Of a stretch of DNA of 46,525 nucleotides, positions 18,001 through 26,629 are shown in pieces. The stretch comes from Bin80 sp964503085 (GTDB lineage: Bacteria > Bacteroidota > Rhodothermia > Rhodothermales > Bin80): positions 1-46,525 of the forward strand of contig CAZCYQ010000026.1 of the NCBI GenBank assembly GCA_964503085.1, given 5' to 3'. Each line of letters begins with the position of its first letter. Position 1 is the stretch's first letter. The translations under genes and the position numbers were made by a program. The notes under the pieces were generated by a model. It made no database searches, was not told where the DNA came from, and saw only the letters and a list, made by a program, of their open reading frames with translations.

Positions 18001-18327
18001 ATGACAAATGTTAATTCCTCTATTATGCAGGATGCCGAATTGGAGGCTCAGCGTGTTTCAGTGACAAAATGGTTTTGGATCGGACTCCTGCTACACTCCT
18101 TTGGAGTGCTGATTGTATACTTGCGTTCTCCTGAAGCCTCGGTGGCTTTGTTAGCAAAATATGAAGGGGATGAACGTTGGATTTTCGAAAGAAGGTACAT
18201 CGAATGCTTGAAAGCTAGGGAAGTCAAGAAAACCTGGATTGGGTTCGCAGTCTGTTTTGTGCTCGGTTTATTATTCTTTATTTTATACTTCGCATTATTC
18301 ATTCCATTGTTCCGCACATTTGGTTGA
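18001..18327 (+). CDS. Small two-helix membrane protein, copy 3
   Basis: This 108-residue third paralogue is closest to copy 2 at the N-terminus (MTN.NSS, QDAELEAQRVS, TKWFWIGLLL) and has the loop KYEGDERWIFERRY followed by LKAREVKKTWIGFAVCFVLG. Its C-terminal helix is longer and more aromatic (FFILYFALFIPLFRTFG). The variable C-termini of the three copies contrast with the fixed loop, which suggests that the loop carries the conserved function. No domain name is offered. It could be a target-specific variable family or simply a dosage array. Confidence 0.75.
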   Translation: MTNVNSSIMQDAELEAQRVSVTKWFWIGLLLHSFGVLIVYLRSPEASVALLAKYEGDERWIFERRYIECLKAREVKKTWIGFAVCFVLGLLFFILYFALFIPLFRTFG

Positions 18328-18636
18328 AAGAGAATTCTGGGTCTGGCTGGGATCGGGAGTTCTCCCTATGGGGGCCTGAACGAACGGATAGCGTCGCAGA
18401 AACCAGAATGGGAATTCGGGGTTCTCCAGAACATCAGGTCCGTCTACTTAGTGGGCGTCCAGAGCCTTACATTGAGACCTTCAAAGTGGTTGTATTGAAG
18501 TAATACAAACAAATTGGAGTCAATTGGTTTAGGTATGGGAAGTGGTCTGTACGCTATTCTGGGGAATATTCTGGCCAGTTCGACCAATCATTCCCAGTCA
18601 ATCCAATTACCGACACGGTCGTTACTGTAATTGCTG
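18328..18636. other. Intergenic stretch after the array
   Basis: It holds the trailer of repeat unit 3 (to about 18390) and then single-copy DNA with no supported gene. A perfect inverted repeat, TTGTATT-gaagt-AATACAA at 18490-18508, could be a hairpin or an operator for dusB. Confidence 0.45.
18490..18508. promoter_or_regulatory. Perfect 7-bp inverted repeat upstream of dusB
   Basis: TTGTATT and AATACAA flank a 5-bp spacer. It lies about 130 bp ahead of dusB. There is no T-tract, so an operator or RNA hairpin is as likely as a terminator. Confidence 0.35.
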
Positions 18637-19791
18637 ATGCACATTGGATCAATTGAACTGGGCGACCGCCCATTGTTACTGGCACCCATGGAGGATGTCT
18701 CTGATCCTCCATTCCGGGCGTTGTGCAAGCGCTATGGTGCCGACGTCGTCTACACGGAGTTTATCTCGTCAGGGGGCTTGGTTTATGAAGCCAGAGATTC
18801 AGTCATGAAACTGGATATCCGCGAGGCCGAACGGCCAGTGGGTATCCAGATATTTGGCGGCGATGTTGATCAGGTCAGGTCTGCCACTGCCATAGTAGAT
18901 CGTGTAGGACCAGACATCATTGATATAAATTTTGGATGCCCCGTCCGAAAAGTAGTCTGTAAGGAGGCTGGTGCAGGTATCCTGCGTAATCTGCCCAAGA
19001 TGGAGAAGATTACACGCACGGTGGTGGCGGCGACCAAACGACCCGTGACAGTCAAGACCCGGCTCGGTTGGGATGACAGTAGCATTGACATTGTAAATGT
19101 CGCACGTATGCTGGAAAACTGCGGGATTCAGGCGCTGGCCGTGCATGCCAGAACACGCAAGCAAATGTATACAGGATCCGCACGCTGGCAATACCTGCGG
19201 GCTATCCGCGAAAACGGACTACAAAACATCCCGCTCATCGGCAATGGTGATGCCTTGGGGCCCGAATCAATTCTTCAAATGTTTGAAGAAACGGGAGTAG
19301 ACGCCGTCATGATTGGACGCGGCGCGATTGGTAATCCCTGGATATTCAAGCGCGCAAAAGCACTCATTGAAAACGGGGTAGTATTGCCAGGCCCTTCCTG
19401 GGCTGAACGCATAAGTGTTGTGGAGGAACATCTGACCCTCAAGTGTGCTTGGCTTGGAGAGCATAAGGGAGTAAAGGAAATGCGGCGTATGTACGGTGGT
19501 TACTTCAAAGGATTCAAGAACGCCAGCAAGCTCCGCGCACGCTTGATGAAAGCAAACACCATGGACGAAGTTCTCTCCGTACTGGGTAGCACCAGGGAAG
19601 TAGAACCCAATGTGATCCTCCAGAAACCCTCAGGCCACACTACGACGCTTAAGTATCCGGCCAACAAGGTGATCCGCCGCCACAAGGAGGGCGACGATAA
19701 TCGCCAGAGTCGGCAAAGCAAGCCATTGGTCAAAAATTACCAGGCCACCTACAGCTCCAAGCGCGCCGCCAAGGTACTTGAGGTAGATTAG
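18637..19791 (+). CDS. dusB: tRNA-dihydrouridine synthase, DusB type
   Basis: This FMN enzyme reduces uridines in the tRNA D-loop. Signatures are APMEDVSDPPFRALCKRYGA near the N-terminus, DINFGCPVRKVVCKEAGAGIL with the catalytic Cys after the GCP turn, VKTRLGWD, HARTRKQMYTG, LIGNGD and MIGRGAIGNPWIF. ATG 18637 was chosen; a TTG lies two codons upstream. The product is 384 residues, about 50 longer than typical DusB. The last 54 codons lie antisense to the end of the convergent DUF445 gene and give a polar, basic tail without known motifs, so the tail may be recent read-through extension. Confidence 0.93.
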   Translation: MHIGSIELGDRPLLLAPMEDVSDPPFRALCKRYGADVVYTEFISSGGLVYEARDSVMKLDIREAERPVGIQIFGGDVDQVRSATAIVDRVGPDIIDINFGCPVRKVVCKEAGAGILRNLPKMEKITRTVVAATKRPVTVKTRLGWDDSSIDIVNVARMLENCGIQALAVHARTRKQMYTGSARWQYLRAIRENGLQNIPLIGNGDALGPESILQMFEETGVDAVMIGRGAIGNPWIFKRAKALIENGVVLPGPSWAERISVVEEHLTLKCAWLGEHKGVKEMRRMYGGYFKGFKNASKLRARLMKANTMDEVLSVLGSTREVEPNVILQKPSGHTTTLKYPANKVIRRHKEGDDNRQSRQSKPLVKNYQATYSSKRAAKVLEVD

Positions 19792-20829
19792 CTGGTCGTT
19801 TGAGGTACTCTTGATTAGATCCTCCAGCTGTCGCTCATCGTAACGACGCAGGTTTTTGGAAACCATTTCGTAGATATCAAGCGAGTTAACAAACGCCATG
19901 ATGGCCTTGGTCAACCACTGTTCAATATCTCCCGATTGCTTTGAAATTTTCTCCGGCAGTGTCTCGAAAAGGTGATCCAGTTCATCCACAACAAGGTCTG
20001 CAGACTCGGGCAGGTCATCAATTGCTTTTTCTATTTGTCGTTGGAATCCATCCCGATTCAGCATTTGGTACATCTTGACGGCTATGCCGGCTATCCCACG
20101 GTTGATGGTTGAATCAATTTTTTCCATAACCAGGGTTACGAGTTTCTGCTTTAATTCGGGATCCTGTAATTTTTCCCGGAGATAGCGGTTGGCCAATACT
20201 TTGATATCCTGCTGAAAATCTTCGTCTGATAGTAGGTTCTGGGTCACTTGCAGGGCCATATCGCGGTATTTGGGGACGACTCCACTCAGTCTAATGCGTT
20301 CCTGGATAACCTCTTCACTGATCAGGTCTCTGCTGATTGCAAGGGCAATCAGATCGGCAATGCGCTCGCGATAGGCCGGAATGATTCCTTGGCCCAGGAG
20401 TGGACGGCTTCTACGCGGATGAAAGAGCATCGTAATGGCCAACCAGTTTGTAAAAAAACCAATCAAACCGGCAGACGAGATGGTTACAATAAGCCCCTCC
20501 AGATCAAGCATTCGACTGAACGCTGGAAAACCAAGCGCTGAATATCTGCTCAAAACGGAAGTCTGTTCGCCCAATGAATACAGATAAATCCCTGAATTAT
20601 CCAGCAGGAGGCTCAGGCCCTCAAAGTCCCAGATAAACGAAGTAATAAAAAGGGCCGACAACAGCCAGGGGACCACGCGGAGGAGCCGCAGTGCAACCCC
20701 GGACTTAATTGCCCTGTTTCTGGGGGTAACCGTCTTAGGCCCTGATTTTTCCCCGGGCCAGTGCTGTTCAAGATGGCGCTCGAGGATCTCCCTGAGATCA
20801 CTGTCTGCTACGCGGTCTGGTTTTGTCAT
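19630..20829 (-). CDS. DUF445 family membrane protein
   Basis: The 399-residue protein has an N-terminal soluble part, a membrane helix at about 50-67, then a second with the DUF445 hallmark LIGFFTNWLAITMLFHP (about 121-137) and RSRPLLGQGIIPAYRERIADLIA. A long helical region with EVIQERI and KIDSTINRGI follows, and a C-terminal hydrophobic hairpin (LGGALGAVGGLVIF, then ALPTLAIIVALLVAA). DUF445 includes YheB/YjiN-type proteins of unknown function. The final helix is encoded opposite the dusB tail (162 bp overlap). It is followed by no gene on its own strand. Confidence 0.85.
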   Translation of the reverse strand: MTKPDRVADSDLREILERHLEQHWPGEKSGPKTVTPRNRAIKSGVALRLLRVVPWLLSALFITSFIWDFEGLSLLLDNSGIYLYSLGEQTSVLSRYSALGFPAFSRMLDLEGLIVTISSAGLIGFFTNWLAITMLFHPRRSRPLLGQGIIPAYRERIADLIALAISRDLISEEVIQERIRLSGVVPKYRDMALQVTQNLLSDEDFQQDIKVLANRYLREKLQDPELKQKLVTLVMEKIDSTINRGIAGIAVKMYQMLNRDGFQRQIEKAIDDLPESADLVVDELDHLFETLPEKISKQSGDIEQWLTKAIMAFVNSLDIYEMVSKNLRRYDERQLEDLIKSTSNDQLIYLKYLGGALGAVGGLVIFDQWLALPTLAIIVALLVAADHLVGRILKRRSVA

Positions 20830-20835
20830 GTGGGC

Positions 20836-21399
20836 TTAGTCAGCTGCCACCAATCCCAGCCTGTCTGCATGTGCGCGCATTCCGCTGATTACATTGGCGA
20901 TATGCTGAGGTAATTCAATTCCCAGTTCTTCCGCACCCAGTTGAATATCTTCTCGGCTCACTGCTGCAGCAAAGGCCTTGTCCTTCAATTTTTTGCGCAC
21001 ACTCTTGACCTTCATGCCTTCAAGGCGGGTAGGTCGAACGTATGCTACCGCGGTTATGAACCCCGCCAACTCATCTACGGCAAAAAGTGTTTTGGCCATA
21101 AGAGTTTCTCGTGGTGTTCCTGTGTGCGGTGCGTGACCGAGGATTGCTTGGACGATTGATTCAGGGTATTTCAGTTCGCGGAGCAGCTTGACACCCACAT
21201 AAGGATGCTCTTCAAGTGTGGGATGCTGTTCGTAGTCCAGGTCATGCAGTAGACCAGTGATTCGCCAAAGTGTTACATCCTTGCCGAAGAGGGTGGCATA
21301 GCCTTCCATTGCTGCTTCGACAGCATAGGCGTGTCTCCGCAGGCGGTCTGACTTTGTCCACTCGTGGAATAGTGCAAGTGCGTCGTCGTAAGTGGGCAT
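20836..21399 (-). CDS. HD-domain hydrolase
   Basis: The 187-residue protein has the HD-superfamily pattern: RRHAYAVEAAMEGYA helix (first His), LLHDLDYEQHP (the HD pair, about 57-67), HPYVGVKLLREL (distal His) and a downstream AVDELAGFITAVAYVRP segment in which Asp is the last metal ligand. Such proteins are metal-dependent phosphohydrolases; many act on nucleotides. I chose ATG 21399 rather than a TTG at 21417, which would overlap mlaD by 14 bp; the chosen start is 4 bp after the mlaD stop. It sits last in the mla operon. Confidence 0.85.
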   Translation of the reverse strand: MPTYDDALALFHEWTKSDRLRRHAYAVEAAMEGYATLFGKDVTLWRITGLLHDLDYEQHPTLEEHPYVGVKLLRELKYPESIVQAILGHAPHTGTPRETLMAKTLFAVDELAGFITAVAYVRPTRLEGMKVKSVRKKLKDKAFAAAVSREDIQLGAEELGIELPQHIANVISGMRAHADRLGLVAAD

Positions 21400-21403
21400 C
21401 GGA

Positions 21404-22321
21404 TTAGAAGAAGTCAATGAGTTTCAGGTGACGCAGATACTGGCTGGGATCCTCCTCAAAATTTTCGAGAATTCGTCTCAATGCTGCGGAGGCCGCATGA
21501 GCTTCTACATAGAGAGAGTCATCAGTAACGAGTTTACCTAGTGTTCCTTGACCATTATTGATGGAAGTGAGCAGTGTGTTGAGCTCGTTTGTCGTGGTTT
21601 CCAGCAGATCAAGATTCATGGATAGGCGGTCCAGAACCTCTTTTAGGCCAGTTGCTGCACCTCCAAGAGAATCTCCGGCAAAAGATTCAAGCGTGCCCGA
21701 GAGCTGCTCAATATCTTTCAGTACGGCCTGCAAACTTCCTTGCTCAGCAAGAAGGACAGCCTCAAAAGCGTCAGCCGAACCACGGATAGAGGCCAAAGTC
21801 TGTTGCACTTGGCTTTCAGGTCCGGTCAGGAGATCCCTGGCAGCACTAATTGCCTGATTGGATCCTGTGAGAACTGTATCAATGCGTCCCAGAACTGCGG
21901 GTGCACGATCAGATAGATCAGCCAGGACATCAGACTGGGTCGAAGCAGGAATAAAGGAGCCGGGTTCGAACACAGGAGCATCAGGCGGGCCGAGCGTGAG
22001 ATTGAGTTGCACGCTGCTTACAAACCCGAAGCCCCCCGCAGACGCGGTCGTCCCTTCAGTTAGAGCAACATCCTCGTCAACAGAAAAGGTGATATAGGCT
22101 CCTGTGAGTGTGAGACGCACCTCGGAGATGCTGCCAACACCCACACCGTTGACTACCACGACATTACCAGCTACAAGGCCGTTGGAATTGCTCAGTTCCG
22201 TGTGATATACGGTAGCCTGCCCAAAAAGAGGTAGATCGCTCAAAAATCGGATGCCAAGATAAAATACGAATCCCGCGAGGACGACTGCCAAGCCAATCTT
22301 TAGTTCATTATTGATTTTCAC
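21404..22321 (-). CDS. mlaD: MlaD-like MCE-domain protein
   Basis: The 305-residue protein has one N-terminal membrane anchor (IGLAVVLAGFVFYLGIRFLSD, about 8-28), then the MCE/MlaD domain (about 37-115) with the characteristic NGLVAGNVVVVNGVGVGSISEVRL, and a helical C-terminal region of about 170 residues. MCE proteins form hexameric rings that pass phospholipids between inner and outer membranes. The longer helical tail is as in Bacteroidota MlaD. It starts at GTG 22321, 4 bp after the mlaF stop, and is followed by the HD gene. Confidence 0.92.
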   Translation of the reverse strand: MKINNELKIGLAVVLAGFVFYLGIRFLSDLPLFGQATVYHTELSNSNGLVAGNVVVVNGVGVGSISEVRLTLTGAYITFSVDEDVALTEGTTASAGGFGFVSSVQLNLTLGPPDAPVFEPGSFIPASTQSDVLADLSDRAPAVLGRIDTVLTGSNQAISAARDLLTGPESQVQQTLASIRGSADAFEAVLLAEQGSLQAVLKDIEQLSGTLESFAGDSLGGAATGLKEVLDRLSMNLDLLETTTNELNTLLTSINNGQGTLGKLVTDDSLYVEAHAASAALRRILENFEEDPSQYLRHLKLIDFF

Positions 22322-22325
22322 TTGC

Positions 22326-23087
22326 TCATGGGCTGTTGGGTGAGTGGTGAGTTCCGATCACATATTCGTTGGCCTTAACGAAGGAACGAAGAGTGGTATC
22401 GGTACTTTGGTGTAACTCTTCTGTTGTACCTGTCCAATGCATACGTGTATCGTGAATAAAAGCTACATGGTCAGCTATTTGCAGTACTGAATGCATATCA
22501 TGGGTAACGACAATGCTCGTGATTTCAAGGTGATGCGCCAAATTCTTTATCAGCTCATTAATAGTGTTGGATGTTTCTGGATCAAGTCCGCTGGTTGGCT
22601 CGTCGTAGATGATGTAGCGGGGGCGCAAAGCAATAGCACGTGCGAGTGCTATGCGTTTGCGCATGCCTCCAGACAAAGCAGACGTGCTCTTTGATCCAAC
22701 ATTGGAGAGTTGGACCAGATCAAGGCATGTTTGCACCTCTTGCCGAATTTCCTGGTCGGTTTTCGAAGTAAAGGTTCGAAGCGGGAAAGCAACATTCTCG
22801 AATGAATCCAACGAGTCGAAGAGTGCGCCTCCCTGGAAGAGAACCCCGAACTGTCTCCGAATTTTCCGGAGTTCGTTATAGCTGATTTTACTGATATCTG
22901 TGTGATTCACCAGTATGCGTCCCTGGTCCGGCCGCAGAAGCCCGATGATATGCTTCATGAGCACACTCTTACCTGAACCGCTCCGCCCAATGATTGCCTG
23001 CGTGCTACCTTCGCGGATTTTCAGCGAAACATCCTGGAGCACAGGACGGCCGGCGAATGATTTATACACGTTCTCTACCCGGATCAT
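22326..23087 (-). CDS. mlaF: MlaF-like ABC transporter ATPase
   Basis: This 253-residue ATPase powers lipid transport with MlaE. Canonical motifs are visible: Walker A GRSGSGKSVLMKH (about 34-46), Q-loop in RRQFGVLFQGGALF, signature LSGGMRKRIALARAIA (about 139-154), Walker B YIIYDEPTSGLDPET (about 159-173) and the H-loop VVTHDMHSV. The GALFDSLDSFENVAFPLR segment is typical of the Mla/Mkl clade. It lies 54 bp downstream of mlaE on the minus strand. Confidence 0.95.
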   Translation of the reverse strand: MIRVENVYKSFAGRPVLQDVSLKIREGSTQAIIGRSGSGKSVLMKHIIGLLRPDQGRILVNHTDISKISYNELRKIRRQFGVLFQGGALFDSLDSFENVAFPLRTFTSKTDQEIRQEVQTCLDLVQLSNVGSKSTSALSGGMRKRIALARAIALRPRYIIYDEPTSGLDPETSNTINELIKNLAHHLEITSIVVTHDMHSVLQIADHVAFIHDTRMHWTGTTEELHQSTDTTLRSFVKANEYVIGTHHSPNSP

Positions 23088-23141
23088 TTGATTGAGCGGC
23101 GATCGTTCAGCAAAAATAACGTATGCCTGGAGGTAGCATGG

Positions 23142-23936
23142 CTAAAGAAGAAGAACAGCAAGTACCAGATCAGCTATTAGAATAAGCACACAACTCATGA
23201 CAGCAGCTCTGGTCGTACTGCGACCGACTCCATCGGCGCCACCTTCGGTGAAGTAACCGATGTGACAAGATACTGCTGTTATGAGGAACCCAAAAACAAA
23301 GGACTTGATTAATCCAAAGTAGGGGCCGAACGTGTCAAAATGTTCTCGTGCTCCCAGAATGAACTCGGCACTTGATACAACGCCGGTCAATTCGGCGGCT
23401 GCCACCCCGCCCAAGACTCCAATAACGCATGCTGCAACATACAGGACCGGTACCATTAGAATGCCTGCCAACACACGAGGAACGATCAGATATCCAATTG
23501 AATTCAGTCCCATGGCTTCCAGGGCATCAATCTGCTCTGTTACACGCATGGTACCAAGTTCGGCTGCGATGCGTGCACCAACACGGCCAGAGAGAATAAA
23601 GCCTGTTACAACGGCCCCAAGTTCCATCGTCAGTGACGGTACCACGACAGCACCGATAATTTTTGGGGGAATCAGGGGAGAGACCAACTGATAGGCAGTC
23701 TGAACAGTTGTTACCGCTCCAGAAAATGCAGCCGCCAGGGCAACGATGGGGATTGACTCAATGCCAATACGTACCATCTGTATTTGCGTGTTTTGCCGAT
23801 AAGTTTTCAGCTCGCGCAAAGACATGAAGGCCGACGACATAAGGATTGTGAAGCGGCCAATATTCATGAATGGCTGTGCAACACGTAAAACACCTAGGGG
23901 CATCGCTGACGTCGGGATGATTGGGCGGTTAATCAA
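23142..23936 (-). CDS. mlaE: MlaE-like permease
   Basis: The 264-residue inner-membrane permease has the MlaE family core: SIPIVALAAAFSGAVTTVQTAYQL, MELGAVVTGFILSGRVGARIAAELGTM, EQIDALEAMGLNSIGYLIVPR and a C-terminal GGADGVGRSTTRAAVMSCV. It is the transmembrane part of the MlaFEDB-type ABC importer/exporter. The TTG at 23936 is the only upstream start compatible with the frame, because a stop codon precedes it; ATG 23903 is the alternative. mlaB (STAS) and mlaC are absent here. It is divergent from radA across a 70-bp gap. Confidence 0.93.
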   Translation of the reverse strand: MINRPIIPTSAMPLGVLRVAQPFMNIGRFTILMSSAFMSLRELKTYRQNTQIQMVRIGIESIPIVALAAAFSGAVTTVQTAYQLVSPLIPPKIIGAVVVPSLTMELGAVVTGFILSGRVGARIAAELGTMRVTEQIDALEAMGLNSIGYLIVPRVLAGILMVPVLYVAACVIGVLGGVAAAELTGVVSSAEFILGAREHFDTFGPYFGLIKSFVFGFLITAVSCHIGYFTEGGADGVGRSTTRAAVMSCVLILIADLVLAVLLL

Positions 23937-24005
23937 TTACTACAGTTGTTGTTTCTAGTCGACTCAGCCCGGGGAGCTATATTGCATAATAATCGGCATA
24001 TTTTC

Positions 24006-25349
24006 ATGGCAAAGACGAAAACACGGTACCGCTGTCAGGAGTGTGGTTATTCATCTCCCAAGTGGTTGGGCAGATGTCCGGGATGCGACTTTTGGGACAC
24101 AATGATAGAAGAAAAGGGGATCGGACGAAGCCATGTGTCCATCCCTTTAGCAGTTCCCAAGCCTATCAGTGAGGTTGAGATCGGCGAGATGCCGCGCATC
24201 GTGACCGGTGCGGAGGAGCTGGATCGGCTAATGGGTGGGGGAATTATGCGTGGATCGATCGTGCTGGTGGCAGGGGATCCAGGTATCGGGAAATCTACGC
24301 TCATGACCGAACTGGGGCGTTACTTGGATCCGCTAACAATTCTATATGTGTCGGGCGAGGAGTCGGCGCGACAGGTAAAACTCCGTGCGGAGCGCCTCGG
24401 TGCAGCCATGGACAATATGCTCCTTTTGGCTGAAACCAATGCACCCGCAATACTGGACGCAATTGAGGATTCATTGCCGGATGTGGTTGTGATTGATTCT
24501 ATTCAGACTCTTTATGATCCTGATGTGTCTAGTGCACCGGGGAGCGTATCCCAGATTCGAGAGAACGCAGCTGCATTAATGCAGCTCACGAAGAGAATGA
24601 ATGCGGCCACTTTTCTGGTTGGACATGTAACCCGGTCCGGGTCGATAGCAGGTCCACGTGTCTTGGAACACCTAGTAGACACCGTGCTGTATTTCGAGGG
24701 TGACCGCAATCATGGTTACCGCATATTGCGGGCGGTGAAGAATCGGTTTGGATCCACTAATGAGATCGGTGTTTTCGAGATGACCAGTGCAGGGCTTCAG
24801 CAGGTCCTGAACCCGAGTGAGATATTCCTGTCTGAACGGCAGAGTGGTATTGCCGGATCCTGTGTGGTCTGCGCGGTTGAGGGGAGTCGCCCACTGTTGG
24901 TAGAGGTTCAGGCATTGGTGTCGAAGACATCGTATGGTGTGCCCCAGCGGACATCAGCAGGCTTTGATCCAAAGCGGTTGCAACTGCTCTTGGCGGTGCT
25001 GGAAAAGCGGGAAGGTCTGGCTTTGGGTGGACACGATGTTTTCCTGAATATTGCAGGTGGAGTGCGAATAGAGGAGCCTGCCGCAGATTTAGGTATAGCT
25101 GCTGCCATTGCATCCTCCCTCTATGACGTACCTGTAGACAAGTATGGGGTTCTCATTGGAGAAGTTGGGTTGGGGGGAGAGATCCGAGGTGTCAGTCGAC
25201 TTGAAACACGCCTGAAGGAGTGCGCTAAGCTCGGATTTGAGCGCGCGATTGTGCCTTCAAAGAGTCTGCAGGGGTTTGTACCCCCAAATAATATTGAGAT
25301 TGTAGGGGTACAAACCATCAGCGAGGTACTTGAACTGCTTTTGGTTTAA
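24006..25349 (+). CDS. radA: DNA repair protein RadA
   Basis: RadA is a RecA-like, Lon-related ATPase that helps process recombination branches. The N-terminal zinc finger has Cys10, Cys13, Cys24 and Cys27 (CQECGYSSPKWLGRCPGC). Walker A is GDPGIGKST (90-98), the family KNRFGSTNE motif is present in the middle, and the C-terminal Lon-protease-like domain includes GGVRIEEPAADLGIAAAI. I chose ATG 24006 over an upstream in-frame TTG at 23946, because family members start MAKTKT. The length of 447 residues is typical. Confidence 0.97.
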   Translation: MAKTKTRYRCQECGYSSPKWLGRCPGCDFWDTMIEEKGIGRSHVSIPLAVPKPISEVEIGEMPRIVTGAEELDRLMGGGIMRGSIVLVAGDPGIGKSTLMTELGRYLDPLTILYVSGEESARQVKLRAERLGAAMDNMLLLAETNAPAILDAIEDSLPDVVVIDSIQTLYDPDVSSAPGSVSQIRENAAALMQLTKRMNAATFLVGHVTRSGSIAGPRVLEHLVDTVLYFEGDRNHGYRILRAVKNRFGSTNEIGVFEMTSAGLQQVLNPSEIFLSERQSGIAGSCVVCAVEGSRPLLVEVQALVSKTSYGVPQRTSAGFDPKRLQLLLAVLEKREGLALGGHDVFLNIAGGVRIEEPAADLGIAAAIASSLYDVPVDKYGVLIGEVGLGGEIRGVSRLETRLKECAKLGFERAIVPSKSLQGFVPPNNIEIVGVQTISEVLELLLV

Positions 25350-25407
25350 GGGTGTGCAATAACAACGGAGCGATATACGTTATCTAAGCCGGACCGCTTG
25401 CCCCGAT

Positions 25408-26043
25408 ATGAATACATTATTGTCTGATGACGAAATGTTGACCGCTTATGCGGAACGGGGTGATCAGTTGGCTTTTCGACGGCTGGTCGATCGCCACAAG
25501 GACCGTGTCTATAGTTTTATCCTGGGCATGGTCCATGATGCGGAATTAGCGAACGATTTGTTTCAGGATACATTTCTGCGGGTGATTGATGTAATGCAGC
25601 GGCGCCGAGGGGGCTATAAGCCCCAGGGTAGATTTCTTGGGTGGGTATTGATGATCGCACGCAATGTTGTGTATGACCACAAGCGGAGCCGAAAAAAGTG
25701 GAAGGATGTGTCCGACGGAGACGACGGGTTCTGGGATCGACTTCCTGATGATGAAGAGTCTGCCGACGAGGCACTCCATCTCAGAGAAAGGAGTCAGTGG
25801 CTGTCCGCTTGTATCAGCAATTTGCCGCCAGCGCAGCGGGAAGTGGTGTTATTGAGGCAGGATGCTGAATTAACGTTCAGGGAAATTGCCGAGATCACCG
25901 ATGTATCTATTAATACTGCGCTTGGGCGGATGCGGTACGCACTTATTAATCTCCGGAAAATGATTGAACAACAATCAAGTTCTTATGCCCCTGAGCCCAC
26001 TCGGCCGCAAAACATGCATTTAACTGCGGTAACACATGTCTAG
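25408..26043 (+). CDS. ECF-type RNA polymerase sigma factor
   Basis: The 211-residue protein has sigma region 2 (LAFRRLVDRHKDRVYSFILGM with ELANDLFQDTFLRVI, about 17-55) and region 4 (LPPAQREVVLLRQDAELTFREIAEITDVSINTALGRMRYAL, about 137-178), the latter a standard helix-turn-helix, and no region 3, as in extracytoplasmic-function sigma factors. It overlaps the next gene by 8 bp (ATGTCTAG), which fits coupled expression with an anti-sigma factor. It probably directs its own operon, but no upstream promoter pair was identified. Confidence 0.92.
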   Translation: MNTLLSDDEMLTAYAERGDQLAFRRLVDRHKDRVYSFILGMVHDAELANDLFQDTFLRVIDVMQRRRGGYKPQGRFLGWVLMIARNVVYDHKRSRKKWKDVSDGDDGFWDRLPDDEESADEALHLRERSQWLSACISNLPPAQREVVLLRQDAELTFREIAEITDVSINTALGRMRYALINLRKMIEQQSSSYAPEPTRPQNMHLTAVTHV

Positions 26044-26608
26044 TGCTAGTCACAATATGGATAAAGAACTACTTCTTATACAGCATCTTTACGGTGAAAA
26101 AGAGGATGCGGAGGAGCTGAAAGAGCTTTTAAAAGATCCCGCGCTCCGAGCGGAATATGAGGCGTTGCGGGATGTCAAGCGAAAATTGGAAAATCGTGCC
26201 TTGCGCAGGCCGGTAACTGCTCCCGAGGATGCAGTAGATCAGATTATTGCGTCGACCCGTCCCAAACTGACGCTCATCTGGAAACTCCCCTCCAGTCGCT
26301 CAAAACAATTTGCAGTGCTCGGTGGCGTGGCGGCAGTAGCGGCTTGCTTGCTGGTTGTCTTCTTACTTCCCGGGCGGCAAACGCAGGAGCCGGCTGTAAT
26401 TTCGGACGAGGCTCCAAACCCAGCGGAATTGGTGAAGTGGGATGACACACAGGAACGTATCGAAATGCAGCAAACGCTTAATGTAGTTCGCGAGCGGACC
26501 AGACCAGATTTATGGGATGAGTCTGCGGTCATAAGGCTGGACTCGCTCGCTGGTAATTTAGACAGTAGTCCATCTGGAGTGGAATCTGCCAGTACACTTC
26601 CTCAGTAA
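26036..26608 (+). CDS. Probable anti-sigma factor, single-pass
   Basis: The 190-residue protein has a cytosolic helical N-terminus with QHLYGEKEDAEELKELLKDPALRAEYEALRD (about 15-45), a pattern found in membrane anti-sigma proteins of Bacteroidota and Rhodothermota. One membrane helix (FAVLGGVAAVAACLLVVFLLPG, about 91-112) leads to a periplasmic part of about 78 residues. No zinc-binding HxxxCxxC is present, so it is not a classical ZAS protein. The 8-bp overlap with the sigma gene supports the pairing. The role is inferred from context. Confidence 0.7.
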   Translation: MSSASHNMDKELLLIQHLYGEKEDAEELKELLKDPALRAEYEALRDVKRKLENRALRRPVTAPEDAVDQIIASTRPKLTLIWKLPSSRSKQFAVLGGVAAVAACLLVVFLLPGRQTQEPAVISDEAPNPAELVKWDDTQERIEMQQTLNVVRERTRPDLWDESAVIRLDSLAGNLDSSPSGVESASTLPQ

Positions 26609-26629
26609 CCAAACCATGCGTACAGACCA

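Larger units (their letters stand above)
17928..18390 (+). repeat. Tandem repeat unit 3 (about 462 bp)
   Basis: Third direct repeat, starting AGCTTCGCAGAAA and ending where the next AGCGTCGCAGAAA trailer begins (near 18390). After this point the homology stops and single-copy sequence resumes. Confidence 0.85.

Noticed and set aside
17006..18390. The triplicated region as an insertion sequence or transposon
   Set aside because: There is no transposase, no terminal inverted repeats and no target duplication; the units are direct tandem copies of a gene cassette.
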